A stretch of DNA of 63,365 nucleotides from contig PBYV01000038.1 in the NCBI GenBank assembly GCA_002729765.1, positions 1-63,365 of the forward strand, written 5' to 3'. The position numbers and the translations under genes are program-made. This DNA is from Acidimicrobiaceae bacterium. Its GTDB lineage: Bacteria; Actinomycetota; Acidimicrobiia; Acidimicrobiales; MedAcidi-G1. Within the stretch, counting starts at the first letter, position 1, and each line of letters opens with the position of its first letter. The notes under the pieces were generated by a model that saw only the letters and a program-made list of their open reading frames with translations, was not told where the DNA came from and ran no database searches. Positions 36,781 to 44,183 of the stretch are shown here, one piece after another.

Positions 36781-37900
36781 AAATAACGAGGCACGTGCTC
36801 TGGCTTTAAAGGTTCTTGGTCGGATAGAAAAGGATTCAGCATTCGCGAATTTAGTGTTAAGAACTGCTTTGGATAACTCTGAACTGGATGAAAGAGATAA
36901 GGCATTAGTCACTGAACTGGTTTATGGCGTTACAAGAATGCGTAGATCATGTGATTTTTTGATTGATCGATTCATCAGTAAAAAATTACATCCAGATGTT
37001 CGTACAATTTTGCGTTTAGGTACCTACCAGCTTCATTGGATGAACATACCCGACCATGCTGCTGTGAACGGTTCAGTTTCTTTAGCGCCTAAATGGGCAA
37101 CAGGGTTATGTAATGCCGTGTTGCGCAAGGTTGCCAAAGAGACGGTTGAGTGGCCCACAAAAGCGATCGAATACAGCTATCCGGATTGGATAGTCGAGAG
37201 ACTTGAGTCTGATCTTGGAGAACCTGAAGCTAGTGCAGCACTTAAGTGTATGAATAGTTCAAAATCAGCGACTCCCCGTGAAGACGGCTATTTTCAAGAT
37301 GCGGCTTCTCAACTAGTGTCAGATCTTTTAACACAGGAGGGAAACTGGGGGGAAGGTCCGGTAATCGATGTATGCGCAGCTCCAGGAGGTAAAGCTAGTG
37401 CAGCTGTTTCAGCAGGATTTCCTGTAATCGCAGCAGATGCATCCTTAAAAAGACTGAAATTAGCGAGATCAAATTCTCTTGAACTCAATATAAAACTTCC
37501 ATTGGTTGTCTCTGACGGAACAGATCTACCATTCAGAAAAGGTGAAGCTTCAAGAGTTATAGTTGATGCTCCTTGCAGCGGACTTGGTGTTTTAAGAAGA
37601 AGAGCTGACGCTAGATGGAGAATCAAAGAAGCAGACCTAGCTGTTTTAGCGGATCTTCAGTTAAAACTACTGTGTTCAGCCTTGACCATGGTTAAATCTG
37701 GAGGTTTGCTTATTTACAGCGTTTGCACACTAACTAATTTAGAAACTATTGGAGTAGATGAAAAATTTCGAAACCTCGTGAATGTCGAAGAAATAGGTGA
37801 CTTGCCTCACCCTTGGCGAAAACATGGAAGAGGTGGAATGATCCTTCCTCAAGATCTAGACAGCGAAGGAATGTCTGTGTTCTGTTACAGGGCACCTTGA
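36773..37900 (+). CDS. rsmB: 16S rRNA m5C methyltransferase RsmB/Sun-like, shortened centre
   Basis: RsmB methylates C967 of 16S rRNA. The 375-residue product has an N-terminal NusB-like domain (ARALALKVLGRIEKDSAFANL, LRLGTYQLHWM) and a Rossmann methyltransferase domain with VIDVCAAPGGKASA, DAPCSGLGVLRRR (C268) and YSVCTLTNLE (C318, catalytic). It is about 55-60 residues shorter than the usual ~430: the segment between WIVERLESDLG and YFQDAASQLV, normally holding the LRVN strand region that contacts RNA, is almost absent. Catalytic cysteines remain. It overlaps fmt, completing the priA-def-fmt-rsmB order common in Actinobacteria. Confidence 0.9.
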   Translation: MAENNEARALALKVLGRIEKDSAFANLVLRTALDNSELDERDKALVTELVYGVTRMRRSCDFLIDRFISKKLHPDVRTILRLGTYQLHWMNIPDHAAVNGSVSLAPKWATGLCNAVLRKVAKETVEWPTKAIEYSYPDWIVERLESDLGEPEASAALKCMNSSKSATPREDGYFQDAASQLVSDLLTQEGNWGEGPVIDVCAAPGGKASAAVSAGFPVIAADASLKRLKLARSNSLELNIKLPLVVSDGTDLPFRKGEASRVIVDAPCSGLGVLRRRADARWRIKEADLAVLADLQLKLLCSALTMVKSGGLLIYSVCTLTNLETIGVDEKFRNLVNVEEIGDLPHPWRKHGRGGMILPQDLDSEGMSVFCYRAP

Positions 37901-37904
37901 TGTC

Positions 37905-38699
37905 TTAAACAGCAATAAGTTTTTCTCTCAAATGCTCAAGAACGAGTTTTAGAGCTTCGAAAGTTGGGTGTCCTGGTTCATCGACAAACTCTTCGGTAAG
38001 CACGGAATGGGCGCGTGTGCTGATTCTATGAGTGTTACCGGGTGACGAATCAATTTCGACAGACACAAATCCGTCTCCGAACTCTTCATGAAGTCTCGCA
38101 AAACGTTCGCTGGGAACCATCGAATCATTAGAGAACCTGAGACCTAAAATGCAAACTCCACTATCGACACGACTTTTAGCTACTTCAAGATCAGAATTCG
38201 AAATGCCAATTGATTTCTTTCGTTTTTTCCCAAACGGTAAAGGCAAACTAGGTTGACTTAGAACCGGTGCTACAAGTCGTTCATCCAGCATCATTCCTAA
38301 AGCGAAACCTCCCGTGAAACACATTCCTATTGCACCAACTCCGGGACCTCCACACCTTCCGTGTTCAAAAGCAGCGAGTGCCCGTAACCAGTCGGTGACT
38401 GGAGATGTTTTTCGAGTCATGAGAGCGGTGAATTCTCGAGAGATGCAGGCTTTTTGCAGCGTTCGGATCGAATTACCGAGTGTTGGTTTTTCCCCAGGAA
38501 CTCCAAAAAGAGAGGGGAGAATTGCGGTGCAGCCTATTCCAGCAACCTTTCTACCAAATTCAGCGACTTTAGGTGTGATTCCAGGAATTTCTGACATGAC
38601 GATAACAGCGGGACCTGAACCAATACGAAGAACTGTTTTGCTTTTACCACTATGTTCAAATTCAGCTATTTCATAGCCGTCTAAAGCGCTTAATTCCAT
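37905..38699 (-). CDS. Dienelactone hydrolase family protein
   Basis: This alpha/beta hydrolase of 264 residues has the nucleophile Cys in GMCFTGGFALGM, as in dienelactone hydrolases (GxCxGG), and a likely catalytic His in STRAHSVLTEEF near the C-terminus; an Asp is likely in RFSNDSMVP. The substrate is unknown; family members open lactone rings or hydrolyse esters. The gene is on the opposite strand to its neighbours: its stop is 4 nt from the convergent rsmB stop and its start is only 21 nt from the divergent Mog-like gene, so it must have its own promoter inside or across that short space. Confidence 0.85.
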   Translation of the reverse strand: MELSALDGYEIAEFEHSGKSKTVLRIGSGPAVIVMSEIPGITPKVAEFGRKVAGIGCTAILPSLFGVPGEKPTLGNSIRTLQKACISREFTALMTRKTSPVTDWLRALAAFEHGRCGGPGVGAIGMCFTGGFALGMMLDERLVAPVLSQPSLPLPFGKKRKKSIGISNSDLEVAKSRVDSGVCILGLRFSNDSMVPSERFARLHEEFGDGFVSVEIDSSPGNTHRISTRAHSVLTEEFVDEPGHPTFEALKLVLEHLREKLIAV

Positions 38700-38720
38700 T
38701 TTCAGACTTTATCGGAAGTC

Positions 38721-39257
38721 ATGAGTAGAGGAGACGGTAGTTATGCTTATTATGTGAACGAAAAAGCACAATCTGTGAAAAAAGAAATGAAAGTAAAAAT
38801 TTTGACAGTCTCAGATGGAGTGGCGCACGGAGTGCGTGAAAACAAATCAAGTGAAGCATTGGTTGAACGTGTTTCCAATGAAGGGTGGACTGTTGAGGAC
38901 ACTGTGGTTTCACCTGATGGTGATGATGAAGTGGCTAAAACTCTGGTGTCTTTGGCACATGAATTTCATGGGTTGATAGTCACTACGGGAGGTACAGGTT
39001 TTGGTCCCCGTGATCAAACACCAGAAGGCACGTTGAAAGTAATAGACAGAGAAGCTCCAGGATTGGCTGAAGCGATGAGATTGGTCAATCCGCTGGGAAG
39101 ACTTTCACGAGGCGTTGCCGGAACGATTGGGACGTCACTTGTTGTAAACACACCTGGTTCTGAAAAAGGCTGCATTGAATGTTTAGAAGCGATCATAGAT
39201 GTTATTCCACACGCAGTTGGTCTCCTATCGGACAACACTGACCCACACCCGATCTGA
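38721..39257 (+). CDS. Molybdopterin adenylyltransferase-like protein (MoaB/Mog family)
   Basis: Family members adenylylate molybdopterin before molybdenum insertion. The core has KILTVSDGVAHG, the signature TTGGTGFGPRDQTPEGTL, and the C-terminal LVVNTPGSEKGCIECLEAI. The 178 residues include about 25 extra residues ahead of the core; ATG 38787 would begin right at MKVKILTVSDG and leave 87 nt for a promoter after the divergent hydrolase gene, so the true start may be there. No other molybdenum cofactor genes are in the window. Its stop is 2 nt before ribD. Confidence 0.88.
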   Translation: MSRGDGSYAYYVNEKAQSVKKEMKVKILTVSDGVAHGVRENKSSEALVERVSNEGWTVEDTVVSPDGDDEVAKTLVSLAHEFHGLIVTTGGTGFGPRDQTPEGTLKVIDREAPGLAEAMRLVNPLGRLSRGVAGTIGTSLVVNTPGSEKGCIECLEAIIDVIPHAVGLLSDNTDPHPI

Positions 39258-39259
39258 TC

Positions 39260-40303
39260 ATGAACTTAGAAGAAGACGCCAAGTTCATGGCTGAGGCTAT
39301 TGAGGTCGCAGAAAAAGCAAGGTTTTGGTCCTCACCTAATCCTTGGGTTGGGGTAGTGGTTGTCGCAAAAGGAGAGGTAGTAGGAAAAGGATTTACGGGA
39401 CCATTTAATGCAACTGATGTTGCAGAAAATTCAACGCAACCTGAAGAAGGATTTGAGTCCAGCGTTGGCGTCCATGCAGAAATAGCAGCTCTTGCACAGG
39501 CAGGGAAATTTGCAAACGGAGCAACTTTATACACGACTCTTGAACCGTGTAATCATCATGGTCGTACTAGCCCATGCACCGATGCGATTATTCAAGCGGG
39601 GATCAAGAGAGTGGTTGTGGCATTAGTCGATCCAGATAAAAGAGTTTCAGGGTCTGGTGTGGAGTCACTTAGATCCGCTGGGATTGAAGTGGATGTAGGT
39701 CAAAACAGTGCTGGTGCTGAGAAACAACTAACCCCTTACCTTCATCACAGACATACAGGCCGACCTTATGTGTTTCTTAAGTTAGCGGCAACATTAGATG
39801 GTCGTATTGCTGCACCTGATGGGTCAAGTAATTGGATTACAGGTGAAGAAGCAAGAATCGACGTGCACAAGTTACGAGCAGAAAGTGATGCTATTTGTGT
39901 GGGGGCGGGAACAGTTAGGAGCGACGACCCTAGGCTTACCGTCAGATCAGTCGATGGTCCTAGTCCACGTCGAATTGTAATCGGTGAAATACCAGAAGGT
40001 GCTCAAGTCGAACCTGCTGAATCGTGGAAAGGGTCTTTAGAAGATTTGATTCAAAAATTGGGGAATGAAGGGGTGCTGCAACTACTTGTTGAGGGGGGAG
40101 CTCATCTGGCTGGGCAAATGCACAGGGAAGGGCTGGTAGACCGTTATGTGATCTATGTTTCCCCTTCGATCATGGGAGGTGATGACGGTAAACCTTTGTT
40201 AAGTGGTGATGGTGTCGCGACTATGGAATCGATTAGTCGTGGAAAATTTGCCAATGTTACCCAATTGGGTGAGGACGTTCGATTGGATTTAGTTCTTTCA
40301 TGA
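39260..40303 (+). CDS. ribD: Riboflavin deaminase/reductase RibD
   Basis: RibD carries out two successive riboflavin steps, deamination of the pyrimidine and reduction of the ribose. The deaminase domain has PNPWVGVVVV, the zinc motif VHAEIAAL and PCNHHGRTSPC, with an insert of about 15 residues before the HAE. The reductase domain follows with RPYVFLKLAATLDGRIA, WITGEEARID, VGAGTVRSDDPRLTVR and LLVEGGAHLAG. The 347 residues are on the short side but complete. No ribE, ribBA or ribH follows, unlike many bacteria; hisG is next. Confidence 0.94.
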   Translation: MNLEEDAKFMAEAIEVAEKARFWSSPNPWVGVVVVAKGEVVGKGFTGPFNATDVAENSTQPEEGFESSVGVHAEIAALAQAGKFANGATLYTTLEPCNHHGRTSPCTDAIIQAGIKRVVVALVDPDKRVSGSGVESLRSAGIEVDVGQNSAGAEKQLTPYLHHRHTGRPYVFLKLAATLDGRIAAPDGSSNWITGEEARIDVHKLRAESDAICVGAGTVRSDDPRLTVRSVDGPSPRRIVIGEIPEGAQVEPAESWKGSLEDLIQKLGNEGVLQLLVEGGAHLAGQMHREGLVDRYVIYVSPSIMGGDDGKPLLSGDGVATMESISRGKFANVTQLGEDVRLDLVLS

Positions 40304-40344
40304 AAGTTATTTAAAATCAGCACACTTGTGCGTCACCCAGTGGC

Positions 40345-40350
40345 TAAGTT
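40345..40350 (+). promoter_or_regulatory. -10-like element of a probable leaderless hisG transcript
   Basis: TAAGTT ends 6 nt before the GTG start of hisG in the 53-nt gap after ribD; no ribosome site lies between. The -35 region is not convincing. Confidence 0.35.
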
Positions 40351-40356
40351 TGTATT

Positions 40357-41232
40357 GTGCTAAAAATTGTTTTACCAAAAGGTTCCTTAGAGCAAGCGAC
40401 ATTGGACTTGTTCGATTCTGCTGATCTCTCAGTTAGTCGTTCTTCAAAAGTTGACTATAAGGCTAATATTGACGACCCGCGAATTGATGAAGTTAGAATC
40501 CTGAGACCACAGGAAATTCCTACTTACATTGCCGATGGCTTGTTTGATATAGGAATAACAGGACGTGATTGGATCGAAGAAACCGAAAGTGACGTGGTTT
40601 CATTAGGGAAGTTGCATTACTCCAAAGCCACGGCAAGGCCGGTTAATATCGTTGTGGCTGTCCCCGAGGATTCGTCTTTCGAAAAAGTACAAGATTTACC
40701 TTCAGGTGTAAAAGTTTCCACTGAATACCCAAATTTGACTAGAAATTTTTTTGCTGCACAAGGTGTTGATGCGGACATACAACTCAGCTATGGAGCTACC
40801 GAAGCCAAGGCTCCTGACATAGTTGATGCTGTAGTGGACTTGACCGAGACAGGAAGAGCGCTAAAAGCTGCAGGTTTGAAAATTATAGACACGATACTTA
40901 CAAGCCATACCGAATTGGTAGCGAATCGTGAGTCTGCAGAAAATCCTGAACTGCGTCATGCTATGGAACAAATTCACACACTTCTAGAGGGGACCTTAGA
41001 AGCAAGAGGCAAGGTTCTTGTAAAAATGAATGTTGCGGCAACTCAGTTGCAGAGTGTTCTTGAAGTTATACCTTCTATGAAGGCTCCAACAGTTAATGAG
41101 CTTGCTAAGGGTGAGGGATACGCTGTTGAAACGGTTGTGGCAAAAACAGAAATAAACATATTAATTCCTGAACTTAGAGATAAAGGTGCTTCTGACATTA
41201 TTGAACTCCCTTTGTCCAAGATTGTTCACTAA
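40357..41232 (+). CDS. hisG: ATP phosphoribosyltransferase, long form
   Basis: HisG joins ATP and PRPP in the first step of histidine synthesis. The 291-residue length marks the long form, with a C-terminal ACT-like regulatory domain (about residues 210-291, from KVLVKMNVAATQL) that binds histidine and makes HisZ unnecessary. Conserved parts include VLPKGSLEQATLDLF, DIGITGRDWI, VSTEYPNLTRNFF and the PRPP-binding ADIVDAVVDLTETGRAL region (seen as VDAVVDLTETGRAL). The GTG start is preceded by a -10-like hexamer at 6 nt. Other his genes are not nearby. Confidence 0.95.
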   Translation: MLKIVLPKGSLEQATLDLFDSADLSVSRSSKVDYKANIDDPRIDEVRILRPQEIPTYIADGLFDIGITGRDWIEETESDVVSLGKLHYSKATARPVNIVVAVPEDSSFEKVQDLPSGVKVSTEYPNLTRNFFAAQGVDADIQLSYGATEAKAPDIVDAVVDLTETGRALKAAGLKIIDTILTSHTELVANRESAENPELRHAMEQIHTLLEGTLEARGKVLVKMNVAATQLQSVLEVIPSMKAPTVNELAKGEGYAVETVVAKTEINILIPELRDKGASDIIELPLSKIVH

Positions 41233-41247
41233 AAGCGATTACATAAC

Positions 41248-41646
41248 CTACTCTTCGTCAGGGGTGTCTTCCTGATTGCCAAGTTGAACAAAGGCAAGAC
41301 GAATTTGGTGCAAGGCGTCTTTTAGAGTTCCCTCAGCTTCCCCTAGTCTTCCAGCTAAAGAATCCAAAACTGCTGACATTGCATCGATAGCCAGAGAAGC
41401 TTCATCCATTTTTGGTGGTTGTTGGGAAAGATGTATTGCTGCGAGTTCATATAAACCCATTAGATGGTTAGCCACAACGATTTCAGCAGGTGCTGCAGCT
41501 AGTTGTTCACGTACTGCATTCATCTCAGCAGCTAATGCTTCTGCCTGTTCCTGCTCATCTTGTGAGAGTTCAGGAAACTCTGAAGACTCCACTTCTTGTT
41601 CCGGGTCAACGCTATGTTCTCCATCCGGCGTCCATAAACTATTCAT
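41248..41646 (-). CDS. DUF1844-like hypothetical protein
   Basis: The 132-residue acidic protein has a low-complexity N-terminal third rich in Glu and Gln and a helical C-terminal part: NHLMGLYELAAIHL, then AIDAMSAVLDSLAGRL and LKDALHQIRLAFVQL. This pattern of helices, with an internal ID.....L and ending LR..FV, resembles DUF1844 proteins, which in other actinobacteria are also encoded next to infC. Function is unknown; no enzyme motif or membrane segment. It is convergent with hisG (15 nt between stops) and divergent from infC. CCTCC on the plus strand (41652-41656) is its ribosome site on the minus strand. Confidence 0.75.
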   Translation of the reverse strand: MNSLWTPDGEHSVDPEQEVESSEFPELSQDEQEQAEALAAEMNAVREQLAAAPAEIVVANHLMGLYELAAIHLSQQPPKMDEASLAIDAMSAVLDSLAGRLGEAEGTLKDALHQIRLAFVQLGNQEDTPDEE

Positions 41647-41713
41647 TATTCCTCCAATTTATTAAATATTTTCTGATGCAACTCTGCACTGCTTCAGTTC
41701 TATGTTGGTACTC

Positions 41714-41765
41714 TAGAGTGCGAAAATAAATAGAAAGCGGGTTCCCACCCCACCAGACCACTCTA
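41714..41765 (+). promoter_or_regulatory. 5' stem of the infC leader
   Basis: TAGAGTG (41714-41720) is complementary to CACTCTA (41759-41765), enclosing GCGGG (about 41738-41742), which could instead pair with CCCGC in the downstream terminator arm (41806-41810). This gives two exclusive folds, as in attenuators. A TGGTACTCT just before (TACTCT 41709-41714) could be an extended -10, in which case the first stem strand would lie at the transcript start. Folding is by eye only. Confidence 0.35.
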
Positions 41766-41784
41766 AGTGAGTTTTGGTTTTTAC

Positions 41785-41822
41785 GGCGGGCTCCTTTTTC
41801 TATTGCCCGCCTTTATTTTTTA
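41785..41822 (+). terminator. Terminator-like hairpin in the infC leader (attenuator candidate)
   Basis: GGCGGGC (41785-41791) and GCCCGCC (41805-41811) form a perfect 7-bp GC stem with a 13-nt pyrimidine-rich loop, followed by UUUAUUUUUU. It stands about 70 nt before the start of translation and downstream of the likely infC promoter, with no gene end on this strand before it, so it is more likely a regulatory attenuator of infC-rpmI-rplT than a plain end of a transcript. Confidence 0.75.
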
Positions 41823-41890
41823 GATGGTCATAAAAGTCTAAAGGGTATTTGCGTGTAAGGAAATGTAATCAACCACGGAGGAGAAACTAC

Positions 41891-41917
41891 GTGCCACACA
41901 GGAGTGACGAACAATAG
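41891..41917 (+). CDS. Eight-codon minicistron overlapping the infC start
   Basis: GTG 41891 has an excellent ribosome site (GGAGGAG, 41877-41883, 7 nt upstream) and opens a frame of eight codons (peptide MPHRSDEQ) closed by TAG at 41915-41917. That stop overlaps the in-frame AUA of infC (41914-41916) by two bases. The ribosome site for infC (AGGAG, 41900-41904) lies inside this minicistron. Either it couples infC translation by termination and re-initiation, or one A is missing here and GTG is the real infC start: an extra A would fuse the two frames smoothly. Confidence 0.5.
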   Translation: MPHRSDEQ

Positions 41918-42636
41918 CTAACCCAACTGAAGAAGAACCGAGAGTTAATGAGGATATTCGGGTAGAAAATGTCCGACTGGTTTCCGCTGAAGGAGAACAG
42001 GTGGGAATTAAACCGATTTCAGAGGCGCTTCGTTTTGCACAAGAAGCAGGATTAGATTTGGTGGAAGTTGCCAACCAGGCAGACCCTCCAGTTTGTCGTG
42101 TTATGGACTACGGAAAGTTCAAATACGAACAATCTCAGAAGGCTAAGGAATCGCGAAAAAAAGCAACCCATATCCTAGTAAAGGAAATGAAATACCGTCC
42201 GAAAATAGGATCAGGTGATTTCGAAACGAAAACTCGACGGGTAGAAAAGTTTTTAGCAGAAGGAAGTAAAGTCAAAGTGACCATCATGTTCAGAGGTCGG
42301 GAAATTCAATACCCACAACTCGGACGGAAGATCTTAGACGAAATTGCTGAATCCATTTCACACGTTGGAAGGGTTGAGGTTTACCCTGAACAAGAAGGTC
42401 GGAATATGACCATGTTGCTAACTCCAGGAAAGGCAACTCGTAGGCAACGTGAAGCAATTGAAGCCTTGCAAGCGGAAGCACTTGAAATGGAGGAAGCTTT
42501 AGAAGATGCCGAATCTTCATCAGAAGTTGACGAAGAGCAGGCAAGTGATGAAGTTGCAGAAGAAGTTGCAGAAGAAGTTGCAGAAGAAGTTGCAGAAGAA
42601 GTTGCAGAAGAAGAGCAAGATTTAGAAACTGATTAG
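41914..42636 (+). CDS. infC: Translation initiation factor IF-3, apparent AUA start
   Basis: IF-3 keeps ribosomal subunits apart and rejects wrong start codons. Conserved segments are RVNEDIRVENVRLV, the linker and C-terminal domain RPKIGSGDFETKTRRVEKFL, KVTIMFRGREIQYPQ and QEGRNMTMLLTP. The conserved N-terminus begins before GTG 42001, and after the upstream in-frame stop (41905-41907) the only sensible start is AUA 41914, 9 nt after AGGAG, giving 240 residues. Rare starts (AUU, AUC, AUA) are typical of infC and allow IF-3 to repress itself. The C-terminus carries an acidic repeat tail. It is followed by rpmI and rplT. Confidence 0.9.
   Translation: MANPTEEEPRVNEDIRVENVRLVSAEGEQVGIKPISEALRFAQEAGLDLVEVANQADPPVCRVMDYGKFKYEQSQKAKESRKKATHILVKEMKYRPKIGSGDFETKTRRVEKFLAEGSKVKVTIMFRGREIQYPQLGRKILDEIAESISHVGRVEVYPEQEGRNMTMLLTPGKATRRQREAIEALQAEALEMEEALEDAESSSEVDEEQASDEVAEEVAEEVAEEVAEEVAEEEQDLETD
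42550..42609 (+). repeat. Five perfect 12-bp tandem repeats encoding EVAE in infC
   Basis: GAAGTTGCAGAA is repeated five times without any change and encodes five EVAE units in the acidic tail of IF-3. The unit is a multiple of three, so copy-number change would keep the frame. Identity at synonymous positions indicates recent expansion by slippage. Confidence 0.95.
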
Positions 42637-42658
42637 AACTTAAAAAGCGAGAGTAATT

Positions 42659-42853
42659 ATGCCAAAAATGAAAACCCATAGAGGTGCTGCTAAGAGAATA
42701 AAAGTTACAGGTAGTGGTCGTTTGCGACGCCGTAAGGCAAACAAAAGTCACATACTTGAGAAAAAAACCTCTACTCGTAAGCGCCGCTTAGGAAGAATGA
42801 CTGAAGTAGACGGAGCTAACAGTAAAGCAATACGCAAACAATTAGGTATTTAA
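42659..42853 (+). CDS. rpmI: Ribosomal protein bL35
   Basis: A 64-residue basic protein of the large subunit. The start [20 protein letters not shown] and the middle [12 protein letters not shown] are diagnostic for bL35. It lies 22 nt after infC with a GAGAG purine run before the ATG, and 48 nt before rplT, forming the standard infC-rpmI-rplT set, normally regulated as one unit from the infC leader. Confidence 0.97.
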   Translation: MPKMKTHRGAAKRIKVTGSGRLRRRKANKSHILEKKTSTRKRRLGRMTEVDGANSKAIRKQLGI

Positions 42854-42901
42854 TAACACCAGAGTCCTCATAAAGAAGGTCTCCGATAAAAGGAGTTGAA
42901 G

Positions 42902-43249
42902 ATGGCCAGGGTCAAAAGAGCTGTCCACAGCAAAAAGAAACATAAAGCAGTTTTAAAACAGGCTAAAGGCTATTACGGAAATAAAAGCCGTACTTTCAGA
43001 GCTGCGAATGAACAAGTCATGCATTCAGGAAATTACGCGTTCAGGGACCGTCGTGCAAGAAAAGGTCAATTTAGACGCCTTTGGATCCAGCGTATTAATG
43101 CAGCATGCCGAATTCATGGTACGACCTACAGTGTGTTTATTGCTGGTCTCAAAAATGCCGGTATAGAGGTTGATAGAAAAGTTCTCGCTGATGTAGCGGT
43201 AGCTGACCCTGACGCATTTGCACAACTAGTGGAAATTTCCAAACAATAG
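42902..43249 (+). CDS. rplT: Ribosomal protein bL20
   Basis: bL20 is an early assembly protein of the 50S subunit. The 115 residues show [61 protein letters not shown] and [21 protein letters not shown] split along the usual two parts. I chose ATG 42902, 6 nt after AAAAGGAG; an in-frame TTG at 42896 abuts that ribosome site. In other bacteria bL20 represses this operon by binding its mRNA; whether it acts on the leader at 41714-41822 is unknown. Confidence 0.97.
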   Translation: MARVKRAVHSKKKHKAVLKQAKGYYGNKSRTFRAANEQVMHSGNYAFRDRRARKGQFRRLWIQRINAACRIHGTTYSVFIAGLKNAGIEVDRKVLADVAVADPDAFAQLVEISKQ

Positions 43250-43315
43250 CAACTAATGACACTCTATGGAATTCCTTTGATTAAGAGGATCTGAGAAAAG
43301 TTATTAGTTAACAAG

Positions 43316-44095
43316 ATGTCGTTCAACAGCCAACGTATTCGGAGAATGCGGCGTTTAGCGAGAGATGCTGAAGTCCGAGACTCAGAAGAACTCTTTGTGG
43401 TTGAAGGGCCAAGACTCGTTGAAGAAGCGATAAGCGCAGGCCTCGAAATTGATGAGGTTATTTTGCCTGCAGATGAACTAGATCATGATCTGATTACGGT
43501 TCTAAGCGAAGAAAAAATCCAATTTCATTTGGTTGATAGAAAGATCTTCTCGGGTTTAACGACCTTACGCAATCCCCAAGCCGCTATAGCATCTGTTCGT
43601 CAGCATGGGATCGAGTTGAGTGACCTAGTTGAAAAAAAAGGTTTACTGCTTATTTTGTCCGGCGTTTCTGATCCTGGCAATTGTGGCAATTTGATCAGAA
43701 CAGCAGAAGCATTTGGAGCTTCAGGGGTTCTTTTTCATGGAGGCGTGGACCCCTACAACCCGAAAGTGGTTAGATCATCTGCAGGTTCATTTTTTAGAAC
43801 GAGATTTACAGTGATCGATGAAAAATTTTCTACTGAAAAACTATTTGAAGAATTGAAAAAGTCGGAATATAGATTTGTTGCTACTTCACCTTCTGGTGGA
43901 ATAACCCCAGAAGGTGTTGCTGATAATAGTCAAATAGCGTTGATTCTAGGAAACGAACCTAGGGGTTTACCAAAGGAAATAGAAGTCCTATGTGACGAGA
44001 TTGTGACTGTGCCAATTGAAAATACTGTTGAATCTCTAAATGTAGCTACTGCAGGGGCGGTTGTTCTCTATGGAATTAAAAGATCGCGTATTTAG
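43316..44095 (+). CDS. SpoU/TrmH-family RNA 2'-O-methyltransferase
   Basis: This protein methylates ribose in rRNA or tRNA using S-adenosylmethionine through a trefoil-knot (SPOUT) fold. The 259 residues have an N-terminal substrate-binding domain (EELFVVEGPRLVEEAI) and the knot motifs SGVSDPGNCGNLIRTAEAFGA, LILGNEPRGLP and PIENTVESLNVATAGAVVLY, each conserved. The place between rplT and pheS matches tsnR in Mycobacterium, which modifies 23S rRNA; the exact target here is unknown. A 66-nt gap precedes it, with no clear ribosome site. Confidence 0.9.
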   Translation: MSFNSQRIRRMRRLARDAEVRDSEELFVVEGPRLVEEAISAGLEIDEVILPADELDHDLITVLSEEKIQFHLVDRKIFSGLTTLRNPQAAIASVRQHGIELSDLVEKKGLLLILSGVSDPGNCGNLIRTAEAFGASGVLFHGGVDPYNPKVVRSSAGSFFRTRFTVIDEKFSTEKLFEELKKSEYRFVATSPSGGITPEGVADNSQIALILGNEPRGLPKEIEVLCDEIVTVPIENTVESLNVATAGAVVLYGIKRSRI

Positions 44096-44183
44096 TGTTT
44101 AAGTAAAATAACCCTTCTAAGCCTATTCATATGGCGTAACCTTCGATAAACGGATTCGAAAAACTTACAACTGGTATTTGGAA

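Noticed and set aside
44096-44183. Regulatory leader (T-box or Phe attenuator) before pheS
   Set aside because: Only a short TTCGA/TCGAA repeat is visible; no T-box sequence, Phe-rich peptide or terminator.
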